A stretch of 64,000 nt of DNA, from the NCBI GenBank assembly GCA_033032175.1, contig CM065307.1, positions 7,440,001-7,504,000 on the forward strand, given 5' to 3'. Shown piece after piece: positions 10,790-20,430 of the stretch (within the stretch, counting starts at the first letter, position 1; each line of letters opens with the position of its first letter). This DNA is from Saturnia japonica (taxonomy: Eukaryota > Arthropoda > Insecta > Lepidoptera > Saturniidae). Made by a program: the position numbers and the translations under genes. Below the pieces are notes generated by a model that saw only the letters and a program-made list of their open reading frames with translations, ran no database searches and was not told where the DNA came from.

Positions 10790-11110
10790 ATGATGGCTCA
10801 GTGGTAGCGTGTACGGACATCGCGTTGATCGACGTGAGTTCGAATCCCTGCAATGAGCCTGAGCTTTCGTTGAAGGAAAACATCGCGATGAAACCATAGC
10901 ATAGTGGTAGAACTTGCTACCGACCACCCTCAAGTAGAAAATCTACTGCCAAGCATGTATAGGAGTGTTCCGGCAGCTGTACTTGAGAGCCAAGTCTTCC
11001 ACTACGCTTAGCGTGTTACCATCAAGGGCCACTTCGTCATTTACGATCAGGTGAGATTGTGGCCATAACACTAAATATAATGTAGATATTTCATTAATAA
11101 GTACTATCAT
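10790..11110 (+). mobile_element. tRNA-derived SINE, copy 1
   Basis: The head GATGGCTCAGTGGTAGCG is an A-box-like element. GAGTTCGAATCCC at 10841-10853 is a B box of an RNA polymerase III internal promoter. The spacing is tRNA-like, but no cloverleaf closes, so it is not a tRNA gene. The following body matches the reverse complements of 34460-34620 and 58380-58617, for example GCCTGAGCTTTCG then GGAAAACATC, and AG-CCTATAGG-like plus GGGCCAC further on. Confidence 0.7.
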
Positions 11111-11309
11111 ATCTTGATTTCTGCATGAAGACCGGGCATACGTTAAGTTCAAGCCGATGATCAGTTTCATCTTCTTTCCTTATAGATACACTGGAATTTT
11201 TATCACATACGTTGTCATGCGTTACGGGCTAAATACATTTACAAATGCATAGTTAGTTACTATGTACCTTTACTTGGCTCGTCACTAATTAAAGAAGTGG
11301 CAGCCGTCC

Positions 11310-11410
11310 ACACCGCGCCGCGCCGCCCGCTTTCATTTGTTTTTATGAGCCCCGGCAAGCACAGCCGGCGCGCGGCGAGTCGCAAAAAATCTACGCCCAG
11401 TTTGACTTCC
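11310..11410. other. GC- and CpG-rich island
   Basis: CACCGCGCCGCGCCGCCCGC at 11311-11330 and AGCCGGCGCGCGGCGAGTCG at 11362-11381 stand out from AT-rich flanks. There is no open frame. It could be a regulatory element, a 5' untranslated exon or a GC-rich transposon piece. Nothing in the sequence decides. Confidence 0.3.
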
Positions 11411-12774
11411 ATGCTCGCAACTGGTCACGTAATAAGGAATTTTTTCCTCGGGTTTGTTTCATAAAAAATTAACGGTTAACTCGGCGAGAAACTAAATATA
11501 CGAAGGCACGCAATATTGCTGTGAAAATGTTTATTAATTTTCGACGAAATTTACCATAAAACGGTTCGGCCGCCCTTAATTATATTGTAAAAATTTATAT
11601 TATGACTTCGGTCGTATAATATAATGTCTTACATAAATGTTCGATTTCATATAAAAAGGGAAAATTTGATAATACACAGTTATGATGTACCAGAAACCAG
11701 AACTGGTAATAATAATTTAAAATCTTTAATACTATTACAAAACTCCCAGTAGACTATAAGAATGTTAGTCGAGTTTCTGAATCAGTGATGTTGAGTTTCC
11801 AGTTGATTTGTAGGCTGATATGGCGTGCTACTGTCCACATCAGTCGACAGTTGCCCCTGTTATCTGACTGTACTAACCATGATATGACGTTGTTTCGAGC
11901 TCAAATGGAAAAATAAATATAAACCACAATAAGTAGAATAAAAGTTTGTGTTGATGGTAAATAAGTGCCAACGTTTTGAGTCACATTGCTGGCAAGACTG
12001 CATTAAAATCAATGTATTCTTTCAATTATCTTCAGTTTGTGATTTCTTTTTGATCGTTCATTGAAATGCAGCGTGCGTATCTTTTTTCTCACCATTATCA
12101 ACCACACGGTTACTCTTATGCGGTTGGTAGATGTATAAGGTTAATTAAAAATGTACAGTTTTTGTTCTATTGTCCTAAATAAATCAAGTTCGCTGAGGAC
12201 AGTTTGGAAGTGAATTATAGGAAAAAAAAATGTTGAAATAAATTTAGAAGTTAACTGATTAGTTTGTGTAGTTAGTTGATGATGATAAACATATTTTTTA
12301 ATAATAATATTTTATTATTGACCATAGTATTTTGCAAACAATTTAAATCAGAATACAATTTAATATGAGGTTTAATAGACAATACTTAATTAAGCATTAT
12401 ATATACTGGCATGAAAAGCGAAAGCGAAATAGCTAAAGGAACTTGTTACTTCTGGGTATCTAACGACACCTCTCCATTTAAAATAAAACGTTTTTCCTCA
12501 TGATTTCCTTGCTCGAGTCAATGTCTTATTTCTATTTATGGTAATTGTCATAGTGGTACATATTACTATTTTTGTTCAATTCGCTTGTCATTTATCTTCT
12601 TCATTTGTTCTGATTATTTTCTTTAAAAACATTTAGGCGAATAGATCATGGCACCCGGTATTTTTTCCAATTACTGTTTTTATTTTGTGAAAATTAGAAT
12701 TGTAAGGATTTTGGACTATTTCTCAAATTTCATAATGTGAAGAATATTCGAATCTAATATATTGCTTCTTAGCT

Positions 12775-12840
12775 CCCTTGGATGGTGAATTTGGCAATTT
12801 CACTTACATTTCTGTTAAGTAAGGGAGCCAAAGAATTACA
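12775..12840. repeat. short hairpin repeat, copy 1
   Basis: AGCTCCCTTGGATGGTGAAT ... GTTAAGTAAGGGAGCCAAAG. The ends pair (GCTCCCTT with AAGGGAGC). The same unit is found at 45891-45956 (AGCTCCCTTGGATGACGAAT ... GGAAGCCAAAG). Confidence 0.65.
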
Positions 12841-13607
12841 AACCGACTTCATTAAACATCAAAATCAAACATAGTTATTTTATGTATAAATCTGTACATA
12901 AGAATGGTACTTTTAAATTGTATACACCAGAAAAACCTTCCTATTACACCAATAACAGAATTAAAAAATCGATCGCATATTTTCTAAAAAAAATTGCGCA
13001 TACCTATGTAAACACACTAGGGATAGAAGGTTGCTTCTCTTTTTTGGAAGTCTATTAAAATTGTTATACGTTGTAGATTTGATTTATGTACACAGTATTC
13101 GTTTTCTCAGAGATTTTACACATAACTAGTGTCGAACGTGAGCGTCAATAAAATGCGGCAGCCGTGGCTATCCTCCCAGACGTGTCGCAGATGTAGGCGG
13201 ACGGGTGGATGACACTCGAGATACCTTGTGATTTGAATAATTGCAAACAGATAGGTAGATGTGAGTGTGACCCATTGTGCAACAATGCCAGAGTGTAGGC
13301 GGCGCATTTGTCTGTTCAATTTCAATCAAATTCATTCAAAGGTTCTTTAGATGATATAAAGAAGAGTTTAAGATTTATAACTTTAAACAGCTTCAACATC
13401 AGTGAAACATCTTTTATCATGGAACATCTGTGTTAAATCAATTCTATCAACTCTCTGCCGCGGCCTCGTCATCTCACCCGTCTTAACTTGTTCTTCTCAT
13501 TTCACGTGTTTGATGACATATTATTACTTGAAGTTCAAGGTTACGGCTTCGTTTCTTAGGGTCGTAGCGTAAAGTTATAGCCTACAATCTTCCTCAATAC
13601 ATCTATA

Positions 13608-14177
13608 TCTATACAATTAATAAAATTGAAGTGTCTGTTTGTAATGTCAAAATAACAGATTTTTACTAAATGTAAACCATAAAAAGTAAAACCATAATAG
13701 TATAACCATAATAAATAGTAAAGTATATAAACCATACCTATAACAAAAAACCAATTTTTATAATTTTTTTCTGTCTGTTTGTTCCGGGTAATCTTCGAAA
13801 CGGTGGACTGATTTTGGCGGGACTTTCACTGGTAGATAGCTAATATTAAAGTGAAAAACTTAGGCTACTTTTATTTAAAAAAAAAAGGGTTCCGCGCAAA
13901 TAAAAACAGCTGGTCATGTAAATCAATTTGGGCACTTAAATGGCTTACGCCCAGTAAGTAAACCCTAAGAGATATATGAAATTAATGTATTACATAATTG
14001 TAGCCATTACAAAGACCTACAAAAAAGTCAGAAAAAGCATATGTCTATCTTCTCAGGATCACCCACACTAAGCATTTTTATCTATAAAATAAGCGGGAGC
14101 GGGGATAGTACGATTCGCGCGTGTGCCCGATTGAAGAATTCTGTAGTCCACGCGAGCGCAGCCGCAGGCACATATAG
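13608..14177 (+). mobile_element. Helitron-like family A, near full-length copy
   Basis: It starts TCTATACAATTAATAAAATT and has GAAGTGTCTGTTTGTAATGT, GTTCCGGGTAATCTTCGAAA and GGGAGCGGGGATAG. It ends with CCACGCGAGCGCAGCCGCAG and CATATAG-T. The 3' hairpin is CGCGAGCGCAGCCGCG-like. The terminal CTAG has become ATAG. About 570 bp, non-coding. Confidence 0.7.
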
Positions 14178-14628
14178 TATACTATAAAATACAAAAATAA
14201 TTATTCTAATTTGACAGGTAGTAAGCATATATTAGCGCGTTCAAATAAAATGAAAAAATCCCTTTAGCTTTATTAGAGGAACAGATTGGTTTTATTTTTA
14301 ATCACTCTTATAACGTCTCTGTAAATTTAGGTAAACCGAACAATTTAATGATTCGATTTAAAGTGTTGTTTTAAGTAGGTATACTCAATCATTATTTTTA
14401 ATATTTCTACAAATTCTTATGTTTTACAAATTTTGTATAATTTAAATTAAACACATGATTATAAATCTCGATAGCGACACTGACATTTTTATAATATTAG
14501 ATAACCTTTCTTGTCACGGCGTCACGTACATGCAAATAGCTATTTTTTTTGCTTAAATAATAGTCTGTTACTTGATGCACACTTTTCACTGCTTCAGTAC
14601 GGAACTGCGCTTGTAACATATAGCTTTA
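14178..14628. other. gene-free stretch
   Basis: AT-rich. A short frame at 14511-14705 runs into the foldback element and is not protein-like. Confidence 0.45.
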
Positions 14629-15146
14629 GTTGTCTAGCCAACAAGTTCAAAAACGTGAAAAATAGAGGTCCTAAAAATAAAAGCGATAGCTCATTGGATT
14701 CGTAATCACCTCTAGAAAAGCGTTTTGAAGGATTTTGGTGCAGGTAAAAAATTGCAATTGTTATTAACAAAATAAGATGAAAAAAATGGTATTTAGTTTT
14801 TCGTTAATAACTCGAAAAATATTAATTTTATACAATTTTTAAAAAAAAGCTCGTTAAAGAGGAGGAAATCTACGATAAAAAGTACCAACTTTTTATGTTA
14901 TAAAAAAAATATTTTATCTGATGAACTCTCTTTAGCGGCGGCGCGCGCATTCCGTAACAGCCGCGCGGAACCCTATTTTAACGTCAAATTAAAATTATAA
15001 AATAATGGAGATAGAGTTCCGGGAGTTGAGAAAATACTTCAAAAATATTTTTCTAGAGGTGATTCCGAATCCAATGACCTGCCGCTCATATTTTTAGGAC
15101 CTGTATCTCTACTTTTCACGTTTTTGAACTTGTTGACTAGACTATA
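14629..15146. mobile_element. foldback/MITE-like element with ~90-bp inverted arms
   Basis: The left arm 14629-14715 (GTCTAGCCAACAAGTTCAAA, AACGTGAAAAATAGAG, GGTCCTAAAAAT, CATTGGATTCGTAATCACCT, CTAGAAAA) pairs with the right arm 15053-15146. The arms are roughly 85-90% identical by eye, and the spacer includes a GC-rich GGCGGCGCGCGCATTCCG segment. No transposase and no clear target duplication. Probably a non-autonomous cut-and-paste element. Confidence 0.7.
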
Positions 15147-15159
15147 GAATCTCTGCATG

Positions 15160-15290
15160 GTCCAACTGAGGAAGTTCTACCGCTATACTTATTTCTACCG
15201 TAAAGCAGTAGTGCTCGTGCTACTGTGTTCCGAAGGATGTGGCTGGCAACACGCACTGGCACACGATTTGTTCTTAGAAGTAGTAACATA
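15160..15290. repeat. possible LINE or SINE fragment
   Basis: A less AT-rich block (CATGGTCCAACTGAGGAAGT ... AAAGCAGTAGTGCTCGTGCT, ACTGTGTTCCGAAGGATGTG) with the look of a lepidopteran retroelement tail. Recognised only by general resemblance. Confidence 0.3.
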
Positions 15291-16112
15291 AAGGAATTGT
15301 TTTTATTGAGATCTTGAGCTGCCTTGTTGTGATTTTTAATTCATTAACGTACGTTTCTTTGACCGTATATTATGTAATATTGGTGAGATTTTGCGTGATA
15401 TAGTTTGGTTGTTGTGCATACGGGAAATGGATTATAAATATAAACTGGAAACATGCATTTTGAGCTGTCACAAAATAGATAGTGCTGATGAGGGAGCAAC
15501 CATCTTGTGAGATCCAACTTTCAATATTAGGAAATTCTACGAAGGCTTTTAAAAGCATTGACACTGGCAAGTGCTTTTTGTGGCGTCAAAATAAAAAGAA
15601 GAAGAACTTAATTAGGACTGGTCTCAGATAAGCGTTGGGTGTTTCTATGATTGGTTTTAAATAAAACGAGCTGTGCCCGTGGCTTCGCTCACGTGGACTA
15701 TAGAATACCCGCGCGAATCTTGCTCCCCCGCTCCCGGCTATTTTAAAGACAAAAATGCTTATTGTAGGTGTTCCTTAGAAGATAGATGTATACTCTCCCG
15801 GACTTTTTTTGTAGGTCTTTTTAATGCCTATGACTATGTATTACATTAATTTGCTATATATCTTATGGTTTACTCAGCGTAAGCCATTTAAGCGCCCGAA
15901 TTGATTCACCATGACCAGTTTTTATTTTATTTGTGTGGAACCCTAATTCTTTTTCTAAACTAAAAGTAGCCTAAGTTACTCCCTATATCATCAGCTATCT
16001 ATCAGTGAAAGACCCGTCAAAATCGGTTCAACTGTTTCGGAGATTACCCGGAACAAACAGACAGACAGACAAAATTTTAATAATGGGCTTTTTGTTATAG
16101 GTATCGTATATA

Positions 16113-16144
16113 CAAGGTGTCCAGAAAGGGTATCGGGTATTTGT
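16113..16144 (+). repeat. mariner terminal inverted repeat, left
   Basis: 32 bp, exactly the reverse complement of 17384-17415. Preceded by TA. Confidence 0.95.
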
Positions 16145-16219
16145 AAGTTCAATGAAACAAAAATTATTTGTATGCAATAAAAAAGTTTATTGTTTATTAT
16201 TAGCATATGAATTGGAGAA

Positions 16220-17299
16220 TTATTTGGAAAAGATGATGTTATCCAAATGATGACCATTACGTTGCTGGCACTCTTCTAAACGGAAACGAAGATTGGCGAT
16301 AACACGTTGACACATAGCTATCGATATTGCTGCCATTTCTGACCTGATGTTTTGCTTTAACTGGGTTAGATTCGTCGGATTGTTTTGATAAACCTTACTT
16401 TTAAGGTATCCCGATGCAAAATAGTCAAGCGGGCTAAGGTCGGGGCTTCTGGGAGGCCAGTTGATGTTACCCCTTCGCGAAATGACTTTATTAGGGAATA
16501 ATTCGTTAACAACTTCCATTGAGTCATTTGAGGTATGGCAAGTGGCCCCATCTTGCTGGAACCACGTTCTTGAGTTGAAACCTGCAAACTCCTGCAACTC
16601 TGGGACCAAAAAATTTCGCAACATATCGCAATAACGGTCACTATTCACATTAATTGCTCGGCCTCGTTGACCTTCATGAAAATAAGGACCAATTATGCCT
16701 TTAGCAGACATAGCGGCCCAAACAACGACCTTTGGGCTATGCAGGGGTCGTTCATGCTTTCGTCTCGGATTCTCCACTGCCCAGTACCGACAATTCTGCT
16801 TATTAACATGACCATTCAGGTGAAAATTTGCTTCGTCACTGAACAGTATGTTGTTAAAGTTGTTAAATCGCTGCAGCATTTCGTTCGCAAAATTCAGTCG
16901 ATTAGCATAGTCCGTATCCTTCAATTCTTGAACCAATTGAATTTTATAGGCTTTTAGATGTAAGTCTTTCTTTAAAATCGAATGTAAAGACGATTTTTTG
17001 ATGTTCAACGCTTGGCTTCGCTTTCGGATGGATAAAGACGGATTTTGACGAACCGACGCCTCAACTTCTTCAATTGTTTCTTCATCGCGAACTGAACGAG
17101 GACGACCAGAGTTTTGAATTTTAACTGTCGCACCTGTATTCTCGAACATCCTGATCCATTTCCTAATGCTATCGTCACTTGGCGCGTGGCGTGTACGACA
17201 TTCCGCACGATAGAGACGTTGAGCAGTCACTATTGAATCACCATTACGATAATACGCTCGTACGCAAAATGCGCGATGCGTCCCCGAGTACTGTTCCAT
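16220..17299 (-). CDS. DD41D mariner transposase, intact
   Basis: A 359-residue transposase that cuts and pastes the element at TA sites. Residues about 5-60 form the DUF4817-type helix-turn-helix that binds the inverted repeat. SGRPRS at 64-69 is the linker/AT-hook-like motif. Residues about 75-125 form a second helix-turn-helix. The catalytic domain has Asp155 (ILFSDEANFHLNG), Asp250 (WFQQDGATCHTS) and Asp292 (SPDLSPLDYF). 41 residues lie between the second and third Asp, the spacing of rosa/DD41D elements. FASGYLK at 294-300 differs from the FLWGYLK I expect in relatives, so activity is unproven. Start chosen as the first Met, 116 bp inside the right terminus. Length is normal for the superfamily. 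Confidence 0.93.
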   Translation of the reverse strand: MEQYSGTHRAFCVRAYYRNGDSIVTAQRLYRAECRTRHAPSDDSIRKWIRMFENTGATVKIQNSGRPRSVRDEETIEEVEASVRQNPSLSIRKRSQALNIKKSSLHSILKKDLHLKAYKIQLVQELKDTDYANRLNFANEMLQRFNNFNNILFSDEANFHLNGHVNKQNCRYWAVENPRRKHERPLHSPKVVVWAAMSAKGIIGPYFHEGQRGRAINVNSDRYCDMLRNFLVPELQEFAGFNSRTWFQQDGATCHTSNDSMEVVNELFPNKVISRRGNINWPPRSPDLSPLDYFASGYLKSKVYQNNPTNLTQLKQNIRSEMAAISIAMCQRVIANLRFRLEECQQRNGHHLDNIIFSK

Positions 17300-17383
17300 C
17301 GTGACTAAAACTCCACAAAATGGCGGACGCCACGAACCCCTCCCCGCACCCTTTAGACGCCTCGTTTCGAATATGGCGCGAAA

Positions 17384-17415
17384 ACAAATACCCGATACCC
17401 TTTCTGGACACCTTG
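17384..17415 (-). repeat. mariner terminal inverted repeat, right
   Basis: Exact inverted copy of 16113-16144. Followed by TA. Confidence 0.95.
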
Positions 17416-17492
17416 TACTTTCATATGCATTTAGTAAAAAGCTGTTATTTTAACATTACAAACAGACACTTCAATTTTATTAATTATATAGA

Positions 17493-17954
17493 TATAAGTT
17501 ACTATGAAATTCTCTTCAATTTCACTCTCAAACTTCCTTTTAAAGTTGATACTATTATAATTTTTAATGGTAAGTTGGTATGGTATTAGCTTCGCAGATT
17601 TTGATATATGAAACAAATGATAATTATTATAGTTTTAAGTTGTAAACAAGATTAAAAAACTATGATTATTTATATATCTGCATTGTGGTAAACGAGTAAA
17701 AAAATTACACTAATATGTAGGCAAGTCCGCAGACAATAATTAGGGGTAATAAATTAAAGTCCAAATAAGTTAACTGTAAAGCCCTGGAATTACAATCTTG
17801 ACTTGGTTAATAAGTTCTTTAGAAATATTATAGAAACAGTTTATTGCTTTACACTTTACGTAAATACTGCACATAATAATAAAACATCTTGCAGAGTAAC
17901 GTCACACAGTCACAATACAACACTAGAACTGGAATGTCCTCCTTCATTTTTTTT
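17493..17954. other. gene-free stretch
   Basis: AT-rich, with no supported gene or repeat. Confidence 0.45.
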
Positions 17955-17960
17955 TCCTTA

Positions 17961-18045
17961 TTGACTGTACTGTTAGCCTTAGGGGCCTTGGGGCCTCTAA
18001 CGGCTTTTACAGCTTCACCGGACTTGGGGTCCTTTTTCACTCGGC
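17961..18045. repeat. dispersed repeat, copy 2 of 2
   Basis: Matches 6557-6650. On the minus strand the frame reads KKDPKSGEAVKAVRGPKAP followed by KANS. It is Lys/Pro/Ala-rich and looks once-coding. The frame runs into unrelated sequence at both ends. Protein not recognised. Confidence 0.45.
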
Positions 18046-18083
18046 TCCCTATGCTTTATAGTAGCATCGCTGCCGCACCGCCT

Positions 18084-18405
18084 CACAGTGGGCTGAAATC
18101 GGAGCCTCCCTTTCATAGGATTTAGGAAAAATTAAATATGTTATTTCATAGTTTTAAGTATACAGTTTTGTCAAAACAGTCATATCATTGTATAATTTAG
18201 CAATTTCTAGCTTTATTTTTAATTTCTACACCATATAACATGGACTTGTAAATTTCAAATGTATGAAAATGGATTTTCTTTTCGTCATAACTTTTTTGTG
18301 TTTTGAGTTGTAAAGCTGAAACTTATAAATATCGTTACTGGGGTGGTAATGAACCCTTAGGACCTTTCACCTTGACCCCGGGCGTCGCCTTTCAACAGAT
18401 ATTTG
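18084..18405 (+). repeat. Transib-like terminal inverted repeat, left
   Basis: 322 bp, from CACAGTG to CAACAGATATTTG. Pairs along its whole length with 19434-19755. Confidence 0.9.
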
Positions 18406-18899
18406 TTGATGAAAATTTCATACTTTGATGACATTGTATTGCGGTGAAATCATCAATCTGTAGGTTTATTTTCGACCTGAATGCTACAGGTATCGATTAA
18501 TAAAGTTACCCCTGATTTACCCTACCGCTTCGTTTTCAAAAATACGATTCAGAATTCGTTTTAAAATTTCAATATACCTATTTTTCTTTATTAAAAGTTG
18601 TAAATTACCTATAAATTTGCACTATAAACTTAAATTAACACCAATTACCACATTTGTACCAAAATGTCTTGATTTTGCTAATTAGGGTAATTAGTTTATT
18701 TGTTTCTTCGATATTGATGTTTTCCATAAAAGATTAAACAGTTATTTCTGGGGATAGATTAGGATTCTAAATGAAAGCAGTGTAAATAACATAAGATCTT
18801 ATATTCATTTTAACTTATCGATTTCAAGAGTACCTCTAAATAGAAGATGTAAATGTAAATTCCAAATACATATATAAAAATATTTTATAACAAAATTAT

Positions 18900-19403
18900 T
18901 TAATTACACTCAGAGTCACACCAATTTATTACATTTACAAACTCTATATTTTCTTTATCTGATGTAGAATTTACCAATAACAATTTAGCTTCATCTGATA
19001 GCGGTTTATGGCTAAGTTGACTTATCTTAGGTCTGATGCTGGACAGGTATGGGTCAGAAATTATTAACAAACTATGGATAATATCCTCATTTGTTGCAAT
19101 TCTACTAATTTTTCTCGAGTGGAATACTCTAAAATTTTTAAAATCTTTATTGCGTGCTTCAGAAATCTCTTCAGAAAGTTTGCCAATTGGGATAAATTTA
19201 TTATGCTCAATTATGTCTGCACCATGCATGAGTAATTTATGCACGCTAGAAGGCATATAATACCACTGATATAACTCGACATATTTATGAGCTGTTTTAG
19301 AACAATATTGCCGGAACTTTTCCACATCAACAAACTTTCCACATGAGACTACCTGAAGAATCACCGCAAATATCCTGATGAGTTCTTCATCAACATCAGT
19401 GAT
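18900..19403 (-). pseudogene. Transib/RAG1-like transposase C-terminal remnant
   Basis: The frame is open from 19403 (just after an in-frame TAG that could also be part of a splice acceptor) to the stop at 18900-18902. Numbering from the GTG at 19364, it has Cys8 and Cys21, then YMPSSVHKLLMHG with His42 and His47, then IGKLSEEISEARNKDFKNFR with Glu65/66/69. In mouse RAG1, as I recall it, zinc-binding His937 and His942 are also five apart, and catalytic Glu962 follows 20 residues later. That arrangement supports a Transib transposase tail carrying its third catalytic acid. The N-terminal and central domains with both catalytic Asp residues are missing, so no active enzyme can be made. Confidence 0.62.
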
Positions 19404-19433
19404 CTATGCAGTTACTTGAGGATTTGCAAATAT

Positions 19434-19755
19434 CAAATATCTGTTGAACGGGGACGCCCGGGGTCAAGGTGAAAGGTCCTAAGGGTTCATTACCACCCCA
19501 GTAACGATATGTATAAGTTTCAGTTTTACAACTCAAAACACAAAAAAATTATGACGAAAAGAAAATCCATTTTCATACATTTGAAATTTACAAGTCCATA
19601 TTATATGGTGTAGAAGGTAAAAATAAAGCTTGAATTTGCTAAATTATACAATGATACGACTGTTTTGACCAAACTGTATACTTAAAACTATGAAATAACA
19701 TATTTAATTTTTCTAAAATCCTATGAAAGGGAGGCTCCGATTTCAGCCCACTGTG
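19434..19755 (-). repeat. Transib-like terminal inverted repeat, right
   Basis: 322 bp, the inverted counterpart of 18084-18405. Ends CACTGTG at 19749-19755. Confidence 0.9.
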
Positions 19756-20199
19756 TGCCGCGCCGGCCGGCCCCGTCGGGCGTCGTGCCGTACCGCAAGC
19801 AAACGTATGATATACCACGTGCTATAGAGCCAGTTTAGAGTCTTCTAATGTGTGTTCTTACAAAATTTAATTATTATTACAATTATTACGATTTTTAATA
19901 TAATAATTGTAATATATGTTTAGACGAGATCGGTTCGAGAACATTACGCGAACATCTGAAGTTTGCTCATGCGATTTATAATTTATTGCAATATTGTGTA
20001 AAAATTATAAAATGTAAGCTAATTTTTATCATCTTAACTTGTATAAATTGAACGACGCGACGCGACGTTATGCAACAACTTGTTCTTATTGGTTCACTAA
20101 AAGTAGTTTTTAAACAGCGCAAGGTTATCGACATTACCGATTCTAGTGTCTGATAGTTTTGTTTATATAATAACTCTTTGTCTCCTCAATTCTATGCAT
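19756..20199. other. gene-free stretch with GC-rich start
   Basis: 19756-19795 is GC-rich (GCCGCGCCGGCCGGCCCCGT). A CGACG short tandem lies at 20054-20067. Nothing coding. Confidence 0.45.
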
Positions 20200-20430
20200 T
20201 TTCATGTATGACTAGCTTCTGCCCGCGACTTCGTCGGCGTGTCCTTCAGAATTAGGTCGTTAACTTGTTAAAAAGTATCCTGTGTAAAAGGTTATTAAAT
20301 TCACTCTGCCATCTATGTCAGGTATCACGTAAATAACTTTAGGCTATTGTGGTTTTGTAAAAGCGTATTTTTAGATTATGAATATGTTAATAGGAGAATG
20401 TATCGAAAAAACCAGATAGGCCAGTTTGGT
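20200..20430 (+). repeat. dispersed repeat shared with 37810-37930
   Basis: Shares TATCACGTAA, GGTTTTGTAAAAG, TTTTTAGATT, TATCGAAAAAA, CAGATAGGCCA and CTCGTG with 37810-37930 in the same order. The start (CTTCTGCCCGCGACTTCGTC) resembles the 3' ends of lepidopteran repeats. Confidence 0.55.

Larger units (their letters stand above)
11172..13607. other. gene-free stretch with one GC-rich island
   Basis: No exon found. 11310-11410 is GC-rich. 12775-12840 is a short hairpin repeat. 13525-13600 is a minus-strand relic of Helitron-like family G (GGTCGTAGCGTAAAGTTATA). A frame at 13116-13325 is not recognisable. Confidence 0.45.
16113..17415 (-). mobile_element. rosa-like (DD41D) mariner, apparently complete
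   Basis: The element is 1303 bp. Both ends carry the same 32-bp inverted repeat (starting CAAGGTGTCCAGAAAGGG), with no mismatch. It is flanked by a TA dinucleotide on each side (16111-16112 and 17416-17417), the target duplication of the IS630-Tc1-mariner superfamily. It holds one full-length transposase gene on the minus strand with no stop or frameshift. The same Helitron family has an uninterrupted copy at 8667-8681, giving an empty site. Perfect repeats plus an open gene imply a recent insertion. Confidence 0.93.
15667..17492 (-). mobile_element. Helitron-like family A copy split by a mariner
   Basis: On the minus strand it starts TCTATATAATTAATAAAATT at 17492 and ends CACGTGAGCGAAGCCACGG, GCACAG, CTCG-T at 15667. 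The hairpin GTGAGC-GAA-GCCAC lies just before the end. Without the inserted 1303-bp mariner and its duplicated TA the element is about 520 bp, like the 13608 and 36767 copies. Non-coding. Confidence 0.8.
18084..19755 (-). mobile_element. Transib-like DNA transposon, internally deleted, with 322-bp inverted repeats
   Basis: Both ends start CACAGTGGGCTGAAATCGGA, so the outermost seven bases are CACAGTG, the RAG recombination-signal heptamer and a form of the Transib CACWRTG terminus. The inverted repeats run 18084-18405 and 19434-19755, both 322 bp, roughly 95% identical by eye. Flanking 5-mers are CGCCT and TGCCG, GC-rich as Transib targets tend to be but not matching, so no clean target duplication. 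The interior carries the C-terminal part of a RAG1/Transib-like transposase on the minus strand. Catalytic aspartates are absent. Confidence 0.7.

Noticed and set aside
10793..10860. tRNA gene on the + strand
   Set aside because: A and B boxes are present, but the acceptor and other stems do not close. Matching copies at 34600 and 58610 with a common body show a SINE.
10751..11170. Minus-strand ORFs at 10751-10933 and 10943-11170
   Set aside because: They lie in the SINE and its body, antisense to the promoter boxes. No protein similarity recognised.
16366..17208. Open frames at 16366-16641, 16667-16957 and 17005-17208
   Set aside because: Overlapping frames within the intact mariner transposase. 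They lack any domain of their own.
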